Shown here: one piece after another, positions 6,368 through 12,565 of the stretch
How positions within the stretch are numbered: position 1 is the first letter of the stretch
Layout of the letters: every line of letters begins with the position of its first letter
Source: a virus
Strand: one strand, 5' to 3'
IMG/VR virus record: IMGVR_UViG_3300033153_005390
Span: 1-21,206 of that record
DNA length: 21,206 nucleotides
Notes under the pieces: generated by a model
What the model was told of the DNA's origin: nothing
What the model saw: only the letters and a program-made list of their open reading frames with translations
Database searches by the model: none
Translations under genes and position numbers: made by a program

Positions 6368-6867
6368 AAACCATAATAACATTATTATTATTATTTGTTG
6401 TTACAATTGTATCATCACAACATGTCGTTACCATAGAAGGTAAACAACCTTATCCAAATACAGATTGGGACCTAGTTCATGGAATATTAGGTTCCAATCG
6501 GTTAAATGATGACCTTGAACAAAGAGTTAGTGATAAATTATCACAACTTAGAATGGATGGTACTTATAATGTTACAGATATAAAAATACAATCATATAAA
6601 AATAGTGGTTATATATATACAAAAGCTACAGTATATATAAATGAAAGTACAGATGGTAAAAGTTATACTGTTTTTACCACCAGGGGCTCAATAGGTTATG
6701 ATTATATTAAAAGACATGATGAACAAGCTTTAGGGTTATCTAAAAGATTGTCCGATTATTATAATGGTACGGTTAAAACTTTTGGTCCATATGAAGTTTG
6801 TGTTAGTGACGAAAATGGTGACTGTTTTATAAAATACAAACAATCGTTTTATAGTGTTGGTAAATAA
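6364..6867 (+). CDS. Secreted protein of unknown function with signal peptide
   Basis: A 167-residue protein that begins with a clear signal peptide: K2, a hydrophobic core ITLLLLFVVTIV, and a predicted cut in VSSQ-HV around residue 18-19, the SSQ ending being common in flavobacterial secreted proteins. There is no Cys at the cut, so it is not a lipoprotein. The mature part is alpha/beta with 'QRVSDKLSQLRMDGTYNVTDIKIQSYKNSGYIYTKATVYINEST' and only two cysteines (VCVSDENGDC), which could form a periplasmic disulfide. It is translationally coupled to the gene before it. A phage protein sent to the periplasm or outer envelope in a separately promoted operon suggests superinfection exclusion or envelope modification. 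No family was recognised to support that. Confidence 0.75.
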   Translation: MKTIITLLLLFVVTIVSSQHVVTIEGKQPYPNTDWDLVHGILGSNRLNDDLEQRVSDKLSQLRMDGTYNVTDIKIQSYKNSGYIYTKATVYINESTDGKSYTVFTTRGSIGYDYIKRHDEQALGLSKRLSDYYNGTVKTFGPYEVCVSDENGDCFIKYKQSFYSVGK

Positions 6868-6893
6868 AAAAAAGGGACAATGTCCCTTTTTTT
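6867..6893. terminator. Bidirectional terminator between convergent units
   Basis: A perfect 12-bp stem (seven A plus GGGAC against GTCCC plus seven T) surrounds a 3-nt loop. It ends in T runs on both strands, so it serves both the plus-strand pair and the glutamine synthetase unit. It fills nearly the whole 27-base gap between the two converging stop codons. Confidence 0.88.
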
Positions 6894-6894
6894 G

Positions 6895-7335
6895 TTAACC
6901 CTTCTTTTTATAAAATTTAAAATCCTTATCTCTTTCAAAAACATCTGTTATTATTTTTTCAGATATAGTGCCCAGTATTGGTTGTAATTTTTCTGAATTT
7001 ATTGGTAATAATGGGTCTTTTTTAAATAATGTCATTTCCACAGACATAAAACTTCTTTTATCTTTATCTATACCCGATGATGCCATATTAAAATCAACAA
7101 TTGACCTATCTTTATGGAATACCGTGTTATCCAAAACTTCAAATAACTTTCTTTTAACTTTTTTAGATTTAAATTTTAATATATTATTATAATTTTGTTG
7201 TTCACTAAATGTCTTTGGTTTACCCCAAGCCGATATTTGTATATACAAAGACTTTGGATTTTTATTATCAACTGTTCCAGAGACAACATTATATTCATAT
7301 GGTAAATTAATTCTCACTTCTTTCCCTCTTTTCAT
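6895..7335 (-). CDS. Hypothetical protein downstream of glutamine synthetase
   Basis: A 146-residue protein I do not recognise. It is strand-rich at the start (EVRINLPYEYNVVSGTVDNKNPKSLYIQISAWGKPK), has a basic middle (FKSKKVKRKLFEVLDN), and then 'RSIVDFNMASSGIDKDKRSFMSVEMTLFKKDPLLPI' followed by a C-terminal helix and a Lys-rich end. There are no cysteines, no signal peptide and no membrane segment. It starts 10 bases after the glutamine synthetase stop and ends 2 bases from the terminator stem, so it shares that transcript. A link to nitrogen metabolism is only positional; it may equally be an unrelated phage gene. Confidence 0.68.
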   Translation of the reverse strand: MKRGKEVRINLPYEYNVVSGTVDNKNPKSLYIQISAWGKPKTFSEQQNYNNILKFKSKKVKRKLFEVLDNTVFHKDRSIVDFNMASSGIDKDKRSFMSVEMTLFKKDPLLPINSEKLQPILGTISEKIITDVFERDKDFKFYKKKG

Positions 7336-7345
7336 ATTAATTTAA

Positions 7346-8446
7346 TTAAACTTCTACCGTTTCTAAAACAGTATTATACACAGTATCCAACATTGTGTAA
7401 CACACCAAATATGGGTCACAATTTGCACCTGGTCTTCTATCTTCAAAATAACCTTTACCATCTAATTTAGTTTTAATCGGTATTCTAACACTAGTATCTC
7501 TTGTGCTCCAACCCCAACTAAACTCATCTATACTAGCGGTCTCATGGTCACCCGTTAATCTTTCTTCATTTTTTTGTCCATAAACTTTTATGTGTTCCTC
7601 TTGCCTTGTAGATAATTTACCAATTATTTCTATAATTTTATCTAAACCACCTTTTTTTCTTGTTTCTTCTGTAGATACATTAACGTGACAACCGGCTCCA
7701 TTCCAGTCACCAGTCATGGGTTTTGGTGCTAAATTAACAATCATACCATGTATTTCTGATAATCGATGAAGTATATATCTAGATACCCATAATTGGTCTG
7801 AGCCTTCAAGTGGCGTTACTGGACCCAATTGATATTCCCATTGTCCTAACATAACTTCAGCATTAATGCCAGAAATATCTAAACCAATATCTGAACACAT
7901 TTTTAAATGTGATTCAACTAAGTTACGTCCAACAACATTATCAAAACCATTACCACAATAATAATCCCCTTGTTTTCTAGGTTCTTGTAACCCATTTTGG
8001 TTAAAATTAAATCCAAGTGGTAATCCAGGTTCATTTGTAAATGGTCTAAGTTTATAAGTTAATGTATACTCCTGTTCCCACCCAAACCAAGGCATTTTAT
8101 TAAATTTTTTATTATTTAAATTTAAATCTTCTAACATTGCGTATAATTTAAATCTACTATTAGTTTTATGTGGTGTGTTATCTGGACTATAAACTTCACA
8201 AAAAACTAATTTATGTTCTTTACCCCTAAATGGGTCGTCCTTTATAAAAACCGGTTTAAGTATACAATCTGTATTTTCACCTTTACCCGCTTTAGACTGT
8301 TTTGTTGAACTGCCATCAAATGACCATTCTGGTATAGGACCAGAAAACCCACCGTCATAATCTGATGACAAAACTTTTGTTTTACTTCTAATTTGTTGTG
8401 GTTGGTTTCCATCCAACCAAATATATTCTAAGAATATCTTTTTCAT
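7346..8446 (-). CDS. glnA: Glutamine synthetase, type II (eukaryotic-like GSII)
   Basis: It joins ammonia to glutamate using ATP to make glutamine. All 366 residues align with GSII. The beta-grasp domain has WSFDGSSTKQS (41-51) and DPFRG...LVFCEVY. The catalytic domain has WFGWEQEYTL (120-129, metal-binding Glu), GQWEYQLGP (201-209), DQLWVSRYILHR, NGAGCHVNVST (249-259, the His loop), RIP (321-323) and GYFEDRRPGANCDP (332-345). The expected active-site residues are present, so an active enzyme is likely. The length fits full GSII rather than the longer bacterial GSI or GSIII. GSII is known in Flavobacteriia, so capture from the host is the simple explanation. The gene has a terminator just upstream and no ATATTTAT motif, which points to its own regulation. 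Confidence 0.95.
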   Translation of the reverse strand: MKKIFLEYIWLDGNQPQQIRSKTKVLSSDYDGGFSGPIPEWSFDGSSTKQSKAGKGENTDCILKPVFIKDDPFRGKEHKLVFCEVYSPDNTPHKTNSRFKLYAMLEDLNLNNKKFNKMPWFGWEQEYTLTYKLRPFTNEPGLPLGFNFNQNGLQEPRKQGDYYCGNGFDNVVGRNLVESHLKMCSDIGLDISGINAEVMLGQWEYQLGPVTPLEGSDQLWVSRYILHRLSEIHGMIVNLAPKPMTGDWNGAGCHVNVSTEETRKKGGLDKIIEIIGKLSTRQEEHIKVYGQKNEERLTGDHETASIDEFSWGWSTRDTSVRIPIKTKLDGKGYFEDRRPGANCDPYLVCYTMLDTVYNTVLETVEV

Positions 8447-8503
8447 ATAATTTTTGTTTTTTATTATCTATTATTATAATAACATTAAGAAAATTATTAT
8501 AAT

Positions 8504-8526
8504 AAAAAAAGCCCCTTTCGGAGCTT
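8504..8526 (-). terminator. Rho-independent terminator after the holin-like gene
   Basis: The minus strand reads AAGCTCC-GAAA-GGGGCTT followed by T residues (seven in all from the last T of the stem outward): a 7-bp stem with one G-U pair and a GNRA loop. It separates the GAF-like/holin-like unit from the glutamine synthetase unit. The 57 AT-rich bases between it and the synthetase start show a TATAAT-like hexamer but no convincing promoter. Confidence 0.82.
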
Positions 8527-8533
8527 GTCTTAT

Positions 8534-8839
8534 TTAATCAGTTAGTAATTCTTTTGGGGGTTTCTCTTTACCACCTTTCACAGTTTTTATAACATCTAAA
8601 AACTTACCACCAAAAACATAGCCACCAAATAATGTCATAGCATATTCTAAAGCGTCAACAATCATTATAAAATTATCCATATCAATATCACTTTTTCTAA
8701 TACCCGCAAATGTAAGTATACCAAGAGTAATATAATATGCAAAAACTGACCACAATAAATAAACCCGCCCTTGAGAATATTTGCCTCTTTCTTTAAGGAT
8801 ATCTGTAAACATTTTAAAATAATTTTTATTAGTTTTCAT
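8534..8839 (-). CDS. Holin-like small membrane protein
   Basis: A 101-residue protein from ATG 8839. Two membrane segments are visible: about 27-49 (VYLLWSVFAYYITLGILTFAGI) and about 58-82 (FIMIVDALEYAMTLFGGYVFGG). There is a basic N-terminus and a charged Lys/Glu-rich tail. Size and topology fit a class II holin, the pore-former that times lysis. The 'LFGGYVFGGKFLDV' segment recalls small phage membrane proteins often called holins, though no enzymatic lysis gene is next to it. A GTG start at 8857 would add six residues and overlap the previous gene by 14 bases; the ATG, 4 bases after that gene's stop, is preferred. It forms a unit with the GAF-like gene and ends at a terminator. Confidence 0.68.
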   Translation of the reverse strand: MKTNKNYFKMFTDILKERGKYSQGRVYLLWSVFAYYITLGILTFAGIRKSDIDMDNFIMIVDALEYAMTLFGGYVFGGKFLDVIKTVKGGKEKPPKELLTD

Positions 8840-8843
8840 ATTT

Positions 8844-9443
8844 TTAATTTTTGCCACTTAAATAACCAGGCATTTTAATAACATTTAATGTTATTTTATT
8901 TAAAATATCGTCTGATAGTACCTTATTTTTTTTAATATAATCTACACGTAACATACCAATAGCTCGTTTATGTAAATCAAAAATAGCCCATTGATATGTT
9001 GACTTCACACCATCTTCTATAAGATTATATTTACATATTGACTCTGGATAATCTTTTATACTTGGGAAATGCATTATTTTATCTACCATCACTGGTTTTA
9101 ATGTACTTATCGCTGCAGATACTGGAATAGATTGTCTTTCTGTTTGAACTCTAGCGATACCTCTAGCAACCACCTCATATGATACAGACATTTTTTGCAT
9201 TGATTTTCCAGAATAATACTCCCCACCATTATGAAAAGAATATATGGAAATTCTATCTGATTTTATATCTTTTAACATTTCTTCTAATTTATTTAGAAGT
9301 TCTGCATCTTCCATAATACATTTACCAATAGGACACTCCATGTCTAATTTAGCTTTTTCTAATTTATTTCTATACCATAAAGCTAATAGGGTTCCAAAAA
9401 TACCTATAATGGCTGTTATAACTGGGACTATTAATTCTGACAT
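8844..9443 (-). CDS. Membrane-anchored GAF-like domain protein
   Basis: A 199-residue protein. Residues 4-24 (LIVPVITAIIGIFGTLLALWY) form an N-terminal membrane anchor, and a helical linker follows to about 60. Residues 62-185 look like a GAF sensor fold: 'SDRISIYSFHNGGEYYSGKSMQKMSVSYEVVARGIARVQTERQSIPVS' followed by 'DGVKSTYQWAIFDLHKRAIGMLRVDYIKK'. GAF domains bind small ligands or sense redox state. Three cysteines (37, 42, 137) are present. I recall similar HNGG-motif membrane proteins in other large phages without an assigned role. Its ATG is the end of a 14-bp inverted-repeat arm, and it is followed at 4 bases by the holin-like gene, so a part in lysis timing or infection sensing is a fair guess only. 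Confidence 0.65.
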   Translation of the reverse strand: MSELIVPVITAIIGIFGTLLALWYRNKLEKAKLDMECPIGKCIMEDAELLNKLEEMLKDIKSDRISIYSFHNGGEYYSGKSMQKMSVSYEVVARGIARVQTERQSIPVSAAISTLKPVMVDKIMHFPSIKDYPESICKYNLIEDGVKSTYQWAIFDLHKRAIGMLRVDYIKKNKVLSDDILNKITLNVIKMPGYLSGKN

Positions 9444-9476
9444 ATTTTATAATTTTTTATATAATTATAAAATATG
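9441..9476. repeat. Perfect 14-bp inverted repeat over the start codon of the GAF-like gene
   Basis: Left arm CATATTTTATAATT (9441-9454) and right arm AATTATAAAATATG (9463-9476) are exact reverse complements around an 8-base loop. The ATG of the minus-strand gene is the outermost three bases of one arm. In the mRNA it would therefore pair at the base of a hairpin. The distal arm also resembles the ATATTTAT motif with one extra T. Confidence 0.8.
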
Positions 9477-9494
9477 TTAAAAAATTCTATATCA

Positions 9495-10289
9495 TTACTC
9501 ATTATTAAATTTATTTTTTAAATCGTATAATTCCAAAATCTTATCACTCATATTTTTTATATCCTCATCACTAGATGTTCTATAAATAACGTCTTTAGTT
9601 TCTAATAACTTTTCTTTTATTGTAACATTATTTTTATATTTATCTAAATTTTCGTTAACGATACTTATAGTGTCTTTAACTAATTTTGAAACCATTCTCT
9701 TTAAATCGTCTAATTTAGATTCTTTGAGTGTTTTCAATATGTCCTTTTCCTCTTCAGTTAGGTCTGAATATTTTTCATTAAATTTTTCTACAGCTATATT
9801 TAAGAATTTTTTAGGATTTATGTTTTCTTTAACGTACTCACTTTTTTCTTCTTCTATTTTACTACTTGTTAACCAATCTATAACATTTACTCTAGATTTA
9901 TGTAGTTTATTAACGGTATTGATACGATTAGTTGTAGTTGTTAAAACATGTAGTGATTCGTGTAGTTCTTTTGTGTCTTTATCCTTAAAATCAACATTAT
10001 TTTTTGTTAAAATTTTAGTTAATTTTTTTGTTTGTTCTATTATAGAATTTTTACCTCTAAAATTTTCTACTAAAGATAAATTTTCTTTTAAATATTGATT
10101 GGCCTCAAATTTATCCTTTATTGTATTACCTTCAATATTTTTATAAACAATAAAGGCCGTCTTTAAAGTTTCATTTTCTTTTACTGTTTGTAAAAACTTT
10201 TTATATAGGTTTTTTCCACTTTTTTCACCAGAAATATGGGATTCTACCAATCTCTCAATAAAAATATCTTTAATAGTACCAAAATTCAT
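9495..10289 (-). CDS. Helical hypothetical protein downstream of the portal
   Basis: A 264-residue, almost entirely helical, Lys/Glu-rich protein with no cysteines and no membrane segment. Its opening, 'TIKDIFIERLVESHISGEKSGKNLYKKFLQTVKENETLKTAFIVYKNIEGNT', followed by a middle section rich in KLTKILTKNN and a C-terminal coiled-coil-like half, recalls uncharacterised proteins that sit next to the portal gene in other T4-like uncultured phages. Position suggests a head-assembly or core role, since T4 carries gp67 and gp68 directly after gp20, but no similarity to them can be shown. It starts 49 bases past the portal stop, with the ATATTTAT motif 14 nt before its ATG. A 51-base gap follows it before the GAF-like gene. 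Confidence 0.68.
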   Translation of the reverse strand: MNFGTIKDIFIERLVESHISGEKSGKNLYKKFLQTVKENETLKTAFIVYKNIEGNTIKDKFEANQYLKENLSLVENFRGKNSIIEQTKKLTKILTKNNVDFKDKDTKELHESLHVLTTTTNRINTVNKLHKSRVNVIDWLTSSKIEEEKSEYVKENINPKKFLNIAVEKFNEKYSDLTEEEKDILKTLKESKLDDLKRMVSKLVKDTISIVNENLDKYKNNVTIKEKLLETKDVIYRTSSDEDIKNMSDKILELYDLKNKFNNE

Positions 10290-10303
10290 AATATTATTTT
10301 AAA

Positions 10304-10311
10304 ATAAATAT
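10304..10311 (-). promoter_or_regulatory. ATATTTAT motif 14 nt upstream of the 264-aa gene
   Basis: The minus strand reads GGCATATTTATTTT. It lies in the 49-base gap between the portal stop and this start, so it would raise expression of this gene separately from the portal. Confidence 0.45.
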
Positions 10312-10338
10312 GCCGAAATTAATAAGTGTTCTAAAAAA

Positions 10339-12234
10339 TTACTTATCTTCTCCATTTTTATTGTTATTTATAAGGTCATCTATACCTTCAGTCATCATAA
10401 AAATTTCTTCATTTTTTTTCTTACCCTCTAATAGTAGTTTATCTATTATTTTTTCATCACCCCTAAAGCTTTCACCAAACCCACCAGCTTCACCACCACC
10501 AGCTTCTTCACCGCCAAATTCTTCACCACCACCAAATCCACCAGCTTCACCACCAAATCCACCAGCTTCAAATCCACCAGCTTCACCACCAAATCCACCA
10601 GCTTCACCACCAGCATCGGTGCCAGCTTCTTCACCTTCGGCTCCTTGGTCCATAGGTAATTCACCATAAAGTTTATCCACTTTTTCAAAGAAACCCGTTT
10701 TCTTTATAATTTCTGGTGTCATCTCAAGTTCTTTTGATGCCGCTCTTTCAAGTCTCTGTTGTTCTAAATCAGACATAATTTCATCTTCAGACCAATTAAA
10801 TATATTTTTCTTAGCCCATGTATGTGACGAGGGTGATATGCCACCATCTACAGCTGAAACAAGGTCTTTATATAACATCACCTTTTCTTTCCATTGTTCA
10901 ATTTTTAACATCTCCCCCTGTGTTGATGGGTTTGTTAAACTTAACACAAAATCATTTAGTTCATCATGAAAACCTAAGACATATAAATGTATTATAGCTA
11001 TCTTATTTAATTCTTGTATTATAGACTGTTGTATTCTATTTATAGTTCTAGCGAATCTAATATCCATTAAGGCTAAATTTTTACCCTCACCAATTGGTTC
11101 TTCAAACCCCAAAAATGTTTTTGGAACTCTTAGGGCTGTAACTAATTTTCTTTGTATATATTGAATATCAGCTATTTGGTCCAAATTTTGTGCCCCTGGT
11201 AAAGTCTCGATTGGCATTGATGCTTGTGGGTCTCTAACTGGTACAAAATAGTCTTGGTCAACGGCTAATGTATTATATCTAATATCAGCTTGGCCAGTTT
11301 GTTGGTCTGTAGTTTGTGTTCTTTTAAATTTATTTGCAACTTTTTGTACATATGCCTCAACATCTTCATCATCAATATTACCAACATAAACTTTAAAAAC
11401 TCTTCTTTCTGGTGCTCTTGTGACACGATAAACTAACATAGCATCTTCAGCTAAAAGAAGTTGTTTCCATATTCTTCTAACTTTTTCTAATATTGCTGTA
11501 CCATATGGTAATTTTCTATCATCCCCCATTAAACGAAAATGTGCAATTTCCCATGCATTAAAAATTAAATTCTTATCCTTCCAAACAAATGTTACTTGTT
11601 TTTTACTTACATCATCCTCACTACCTGCCGCGTTATCACTGATAGTGTCTTGTCTTGAAAAGGGAAACATACCATTTTCTTTTCTCTCAATCTCTATGTT
11701 TGTAAGTTGTGAGGCTCCAACGACACCCTTTTTATTGTCTATTTTAAGGTAAACAAAATTATCACCATATTTACATGTATTTCTAACCCACATAGGTAGA
11801 TTAGTGTGTACATCTAATATATTATAAAATAAATCTTCAAGAACCTTTTTTATTCTAGATGAATCAGAATAAATCCCCATTATATTGTTTTGTTCATTTA
11901 ATGTACAACTCTCTTCTGCCATAATATCTAATGAAGCCGATATTTCCGGAGTAAATTCCATTGCCTCATAATCCATGTATGATGCTAATCTAGATGTTTC
12001 ATAGTATACAGATTTCTGGTATAATTCACTATCGACTTTAGTCCATTGTGATTCTAAATATTTTTGTTGTTGTAACTCTAATTTAGTTTTATTATAATCT
12101 TGTTTAGATTGTGTTACAATTAAATCATTATCTGTTAATTTAAATTTAGAATTTACAATATTTGTTTTAGGTCCTTGACCCTGCCCAAATAGATAAAATA
12201 ATTTTTGATATACTGTTAAATCTTTGTTTGCCAT
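10339..12234 (-). CDS. 20: Portal vertex protein, T4 gp20-like
   Basis: It forms the ring at one capsid vertex through which DNA is packaged and to which the tail attaches. The 631 residues include the T4-family blocks 'SLDIMAEESC' (about 101-110), RNTCKYGDNFVYLKID (151-166), 'LPYGTAILEKVRRIWKQLLLAEDAMLVYRVTRAPERRVFKVYVGN' (242-286) and 'LPGAQNLDQIADIQYIQRKLVTALRVPKTFLG' (about 343-374). The last of these lies in the crown/stem region. Length is slightly above the 524 of T4 gp20. The extra part is a C-terminal tail in which residues 541-587 are a Gly-Gly-Glu-Ala-Gly-Gly-Phe repeat, followed by a charged end. The ATATTTAT motif lies only 5 nt before the ATG at 12234. The start is fixed by the MANKDLT opening and the absence of an upstream in-frame alternative. 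Confidence 0.93.
   Translation of the reverse strand: MANKDLTVYQKLFYLFGQGQGPKTNIVNSKFKLTDNDLIVTQSKQDYNKTKLELQQQKYLESQWTKVDSELYQKSVYYETSRLASYMDYEAMEFTPEISASLDIMAEESCTLNEQNNIMGIYSDSSRIKKVLEDLFYNILDVHTNLPMWVRNTCKYGDNFVYLKIDNKKGVVGASQLTNIEIERKENGMFPFSRQDTISDNAAGSEDDVSKKQVTFVWKDKNLIFNAWEIAHFRLMGDDRKLPYGTAILEKVRRIWKQLLLAEDAMLVYRVTRAPERRVFKVYVGNIDDEDVEAYVQKVANKFKRTQTTDQQTGQADIRYNTLAVDQDYFVPVRDPQASMPIETLPGAQNLDQIADIQYIQRKLVTALRVPKTFLGFEEPIGEGKNLALMDIRFARTINRIQQSIIQELNKIAIIHLYVLGFHDELNDFVLSLTNPSTQGEMLKIEQWKEKVMLYKDLVSAVDGGISPSSHTWAKKNIFNWSEDEIMSDLEQQRLERAASKELEMTPEIIKKTGFFEKVDKLYGELPMDQGAEGEEAGTDAGGEAGGFGGEAGGFEAGGFGGEAGGFGGGEEFGGEEAGGGEAGGFGESFRGDEKIIDKLLLEGKKKNEEIFMMTEGIDDLINNNKNGEDK
10474..10614 (-). 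repeat. Tandem AGGFGGE-type repeat in the portal C-terminal tail
   Basis: On the plus strand, caccaccaaatccaccagct units of 9 to 21 bases recur across this interval. They encode residues 541-587 of the portal, made of GGEAGGF, EAGGFGG and GGGEE blocks. Such a tail is probably disordered and could change length by slippage. Open frames on other strands and phases here are by-products of the repeat. Confidence 0.82.
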
Positions 12235-12239
12235 AATAT

Positions 12240-12247
12240 ATAAATAT
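12240..12247 (-). promoter_or_regulatory. ATATTTAT motif 5 nt upstream of the portal start
   Basis: The minus strand reads TAATATTTATATATT directly before the ATG. If it acts as a -10 element, the transcript would begin at or inside the start codon, so a leaderless message would have to be assumed. This closeness is the main argument for a translational role instead. Confidence 0.35.
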
Positions 12248-12287
12248 TATCTAAAAAATAATAATTAATAACATAATGTGAATGGTT

Positions 12288-12563
12288 CTAAAATACATAA
12301 TCACAGTCTACATATGCTAAATGATTTCCATAACCTTCTGTGGTAAGTATCACTTCAAAAACATATTGTACTATATTATCATATCCATTAATTTCATCAC
12401 AACCATCTAATTTACTAGTTGGTTTAGATTTTTTATCACCTTTAATAGGTTCCCAACTATATCTTATTGGACCTGAACCGGCTCTAACATTTTTATTATT
12501 TGGGAAGGGACTATTTGACGATATACAAGGTCCTTCCTTATTTATATTACATTTTTTTGCCAT
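12288..12563 (-). CDS. Hypothetical 91-residue protein between terminase and portal
   Basis: A small protein I do not recognise. It opens MAKKCNINKEGPC, continues with a Ser/Pro/Asn-rich stretch (SSNSPFPNNKNVRAGSGPIRYSWEPI), and ends with 'YDNIVQYVFEVILTTEGYGNHLAYVDCDYVF', which looks like two beta strands. Four cysteines (C5, C13, C55, C87) are present. It begins 2 bases after the terminase stop and must be co-translated with it. In T4 this position is held by the tail sheath and tube genes (18 and 19), and this gene resembles neither. A minor virion or packaging accessory protein is possible from position only. Confidence 0.65.
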   Translation of the reverse strand: MAKKCNINKEGPCISSNSPFPNNKNVRAGSGPIRYSWEPIKGDKKSKPTSKLDGCDEINGYDNIVQYVFEVILTTEGYGNHLAYVDCDYVF

Positions 12564-12565
12564 TT

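Noticed and set aside
8447-8503. TATAAT-like hexamer upstream of glutamine synthetase as its promoter
   Set aside because: No matching -35 or Bacteroidetes -33 element at a suitable distance; in such AT-rich sequence the hexamer alone is not evidence.
9670-10098. A 142-codon plus-strand open frame inside the 264-aa gene
   Set aside because: It is Ser/Phe/Leu-rich, as expected for the complement of a Lys/Glu-rich gene, and would be antisense with no promoter.
10310-10688. Open frames opposite and within the portal tail (plus 10310-10669 Pro/Ala/Ser-rich; minus 10446-10688 Val/Lys/Leu-rich)
   Set aside because: Both are by-products of the GGEAGGF codon repeat in the portal gene.
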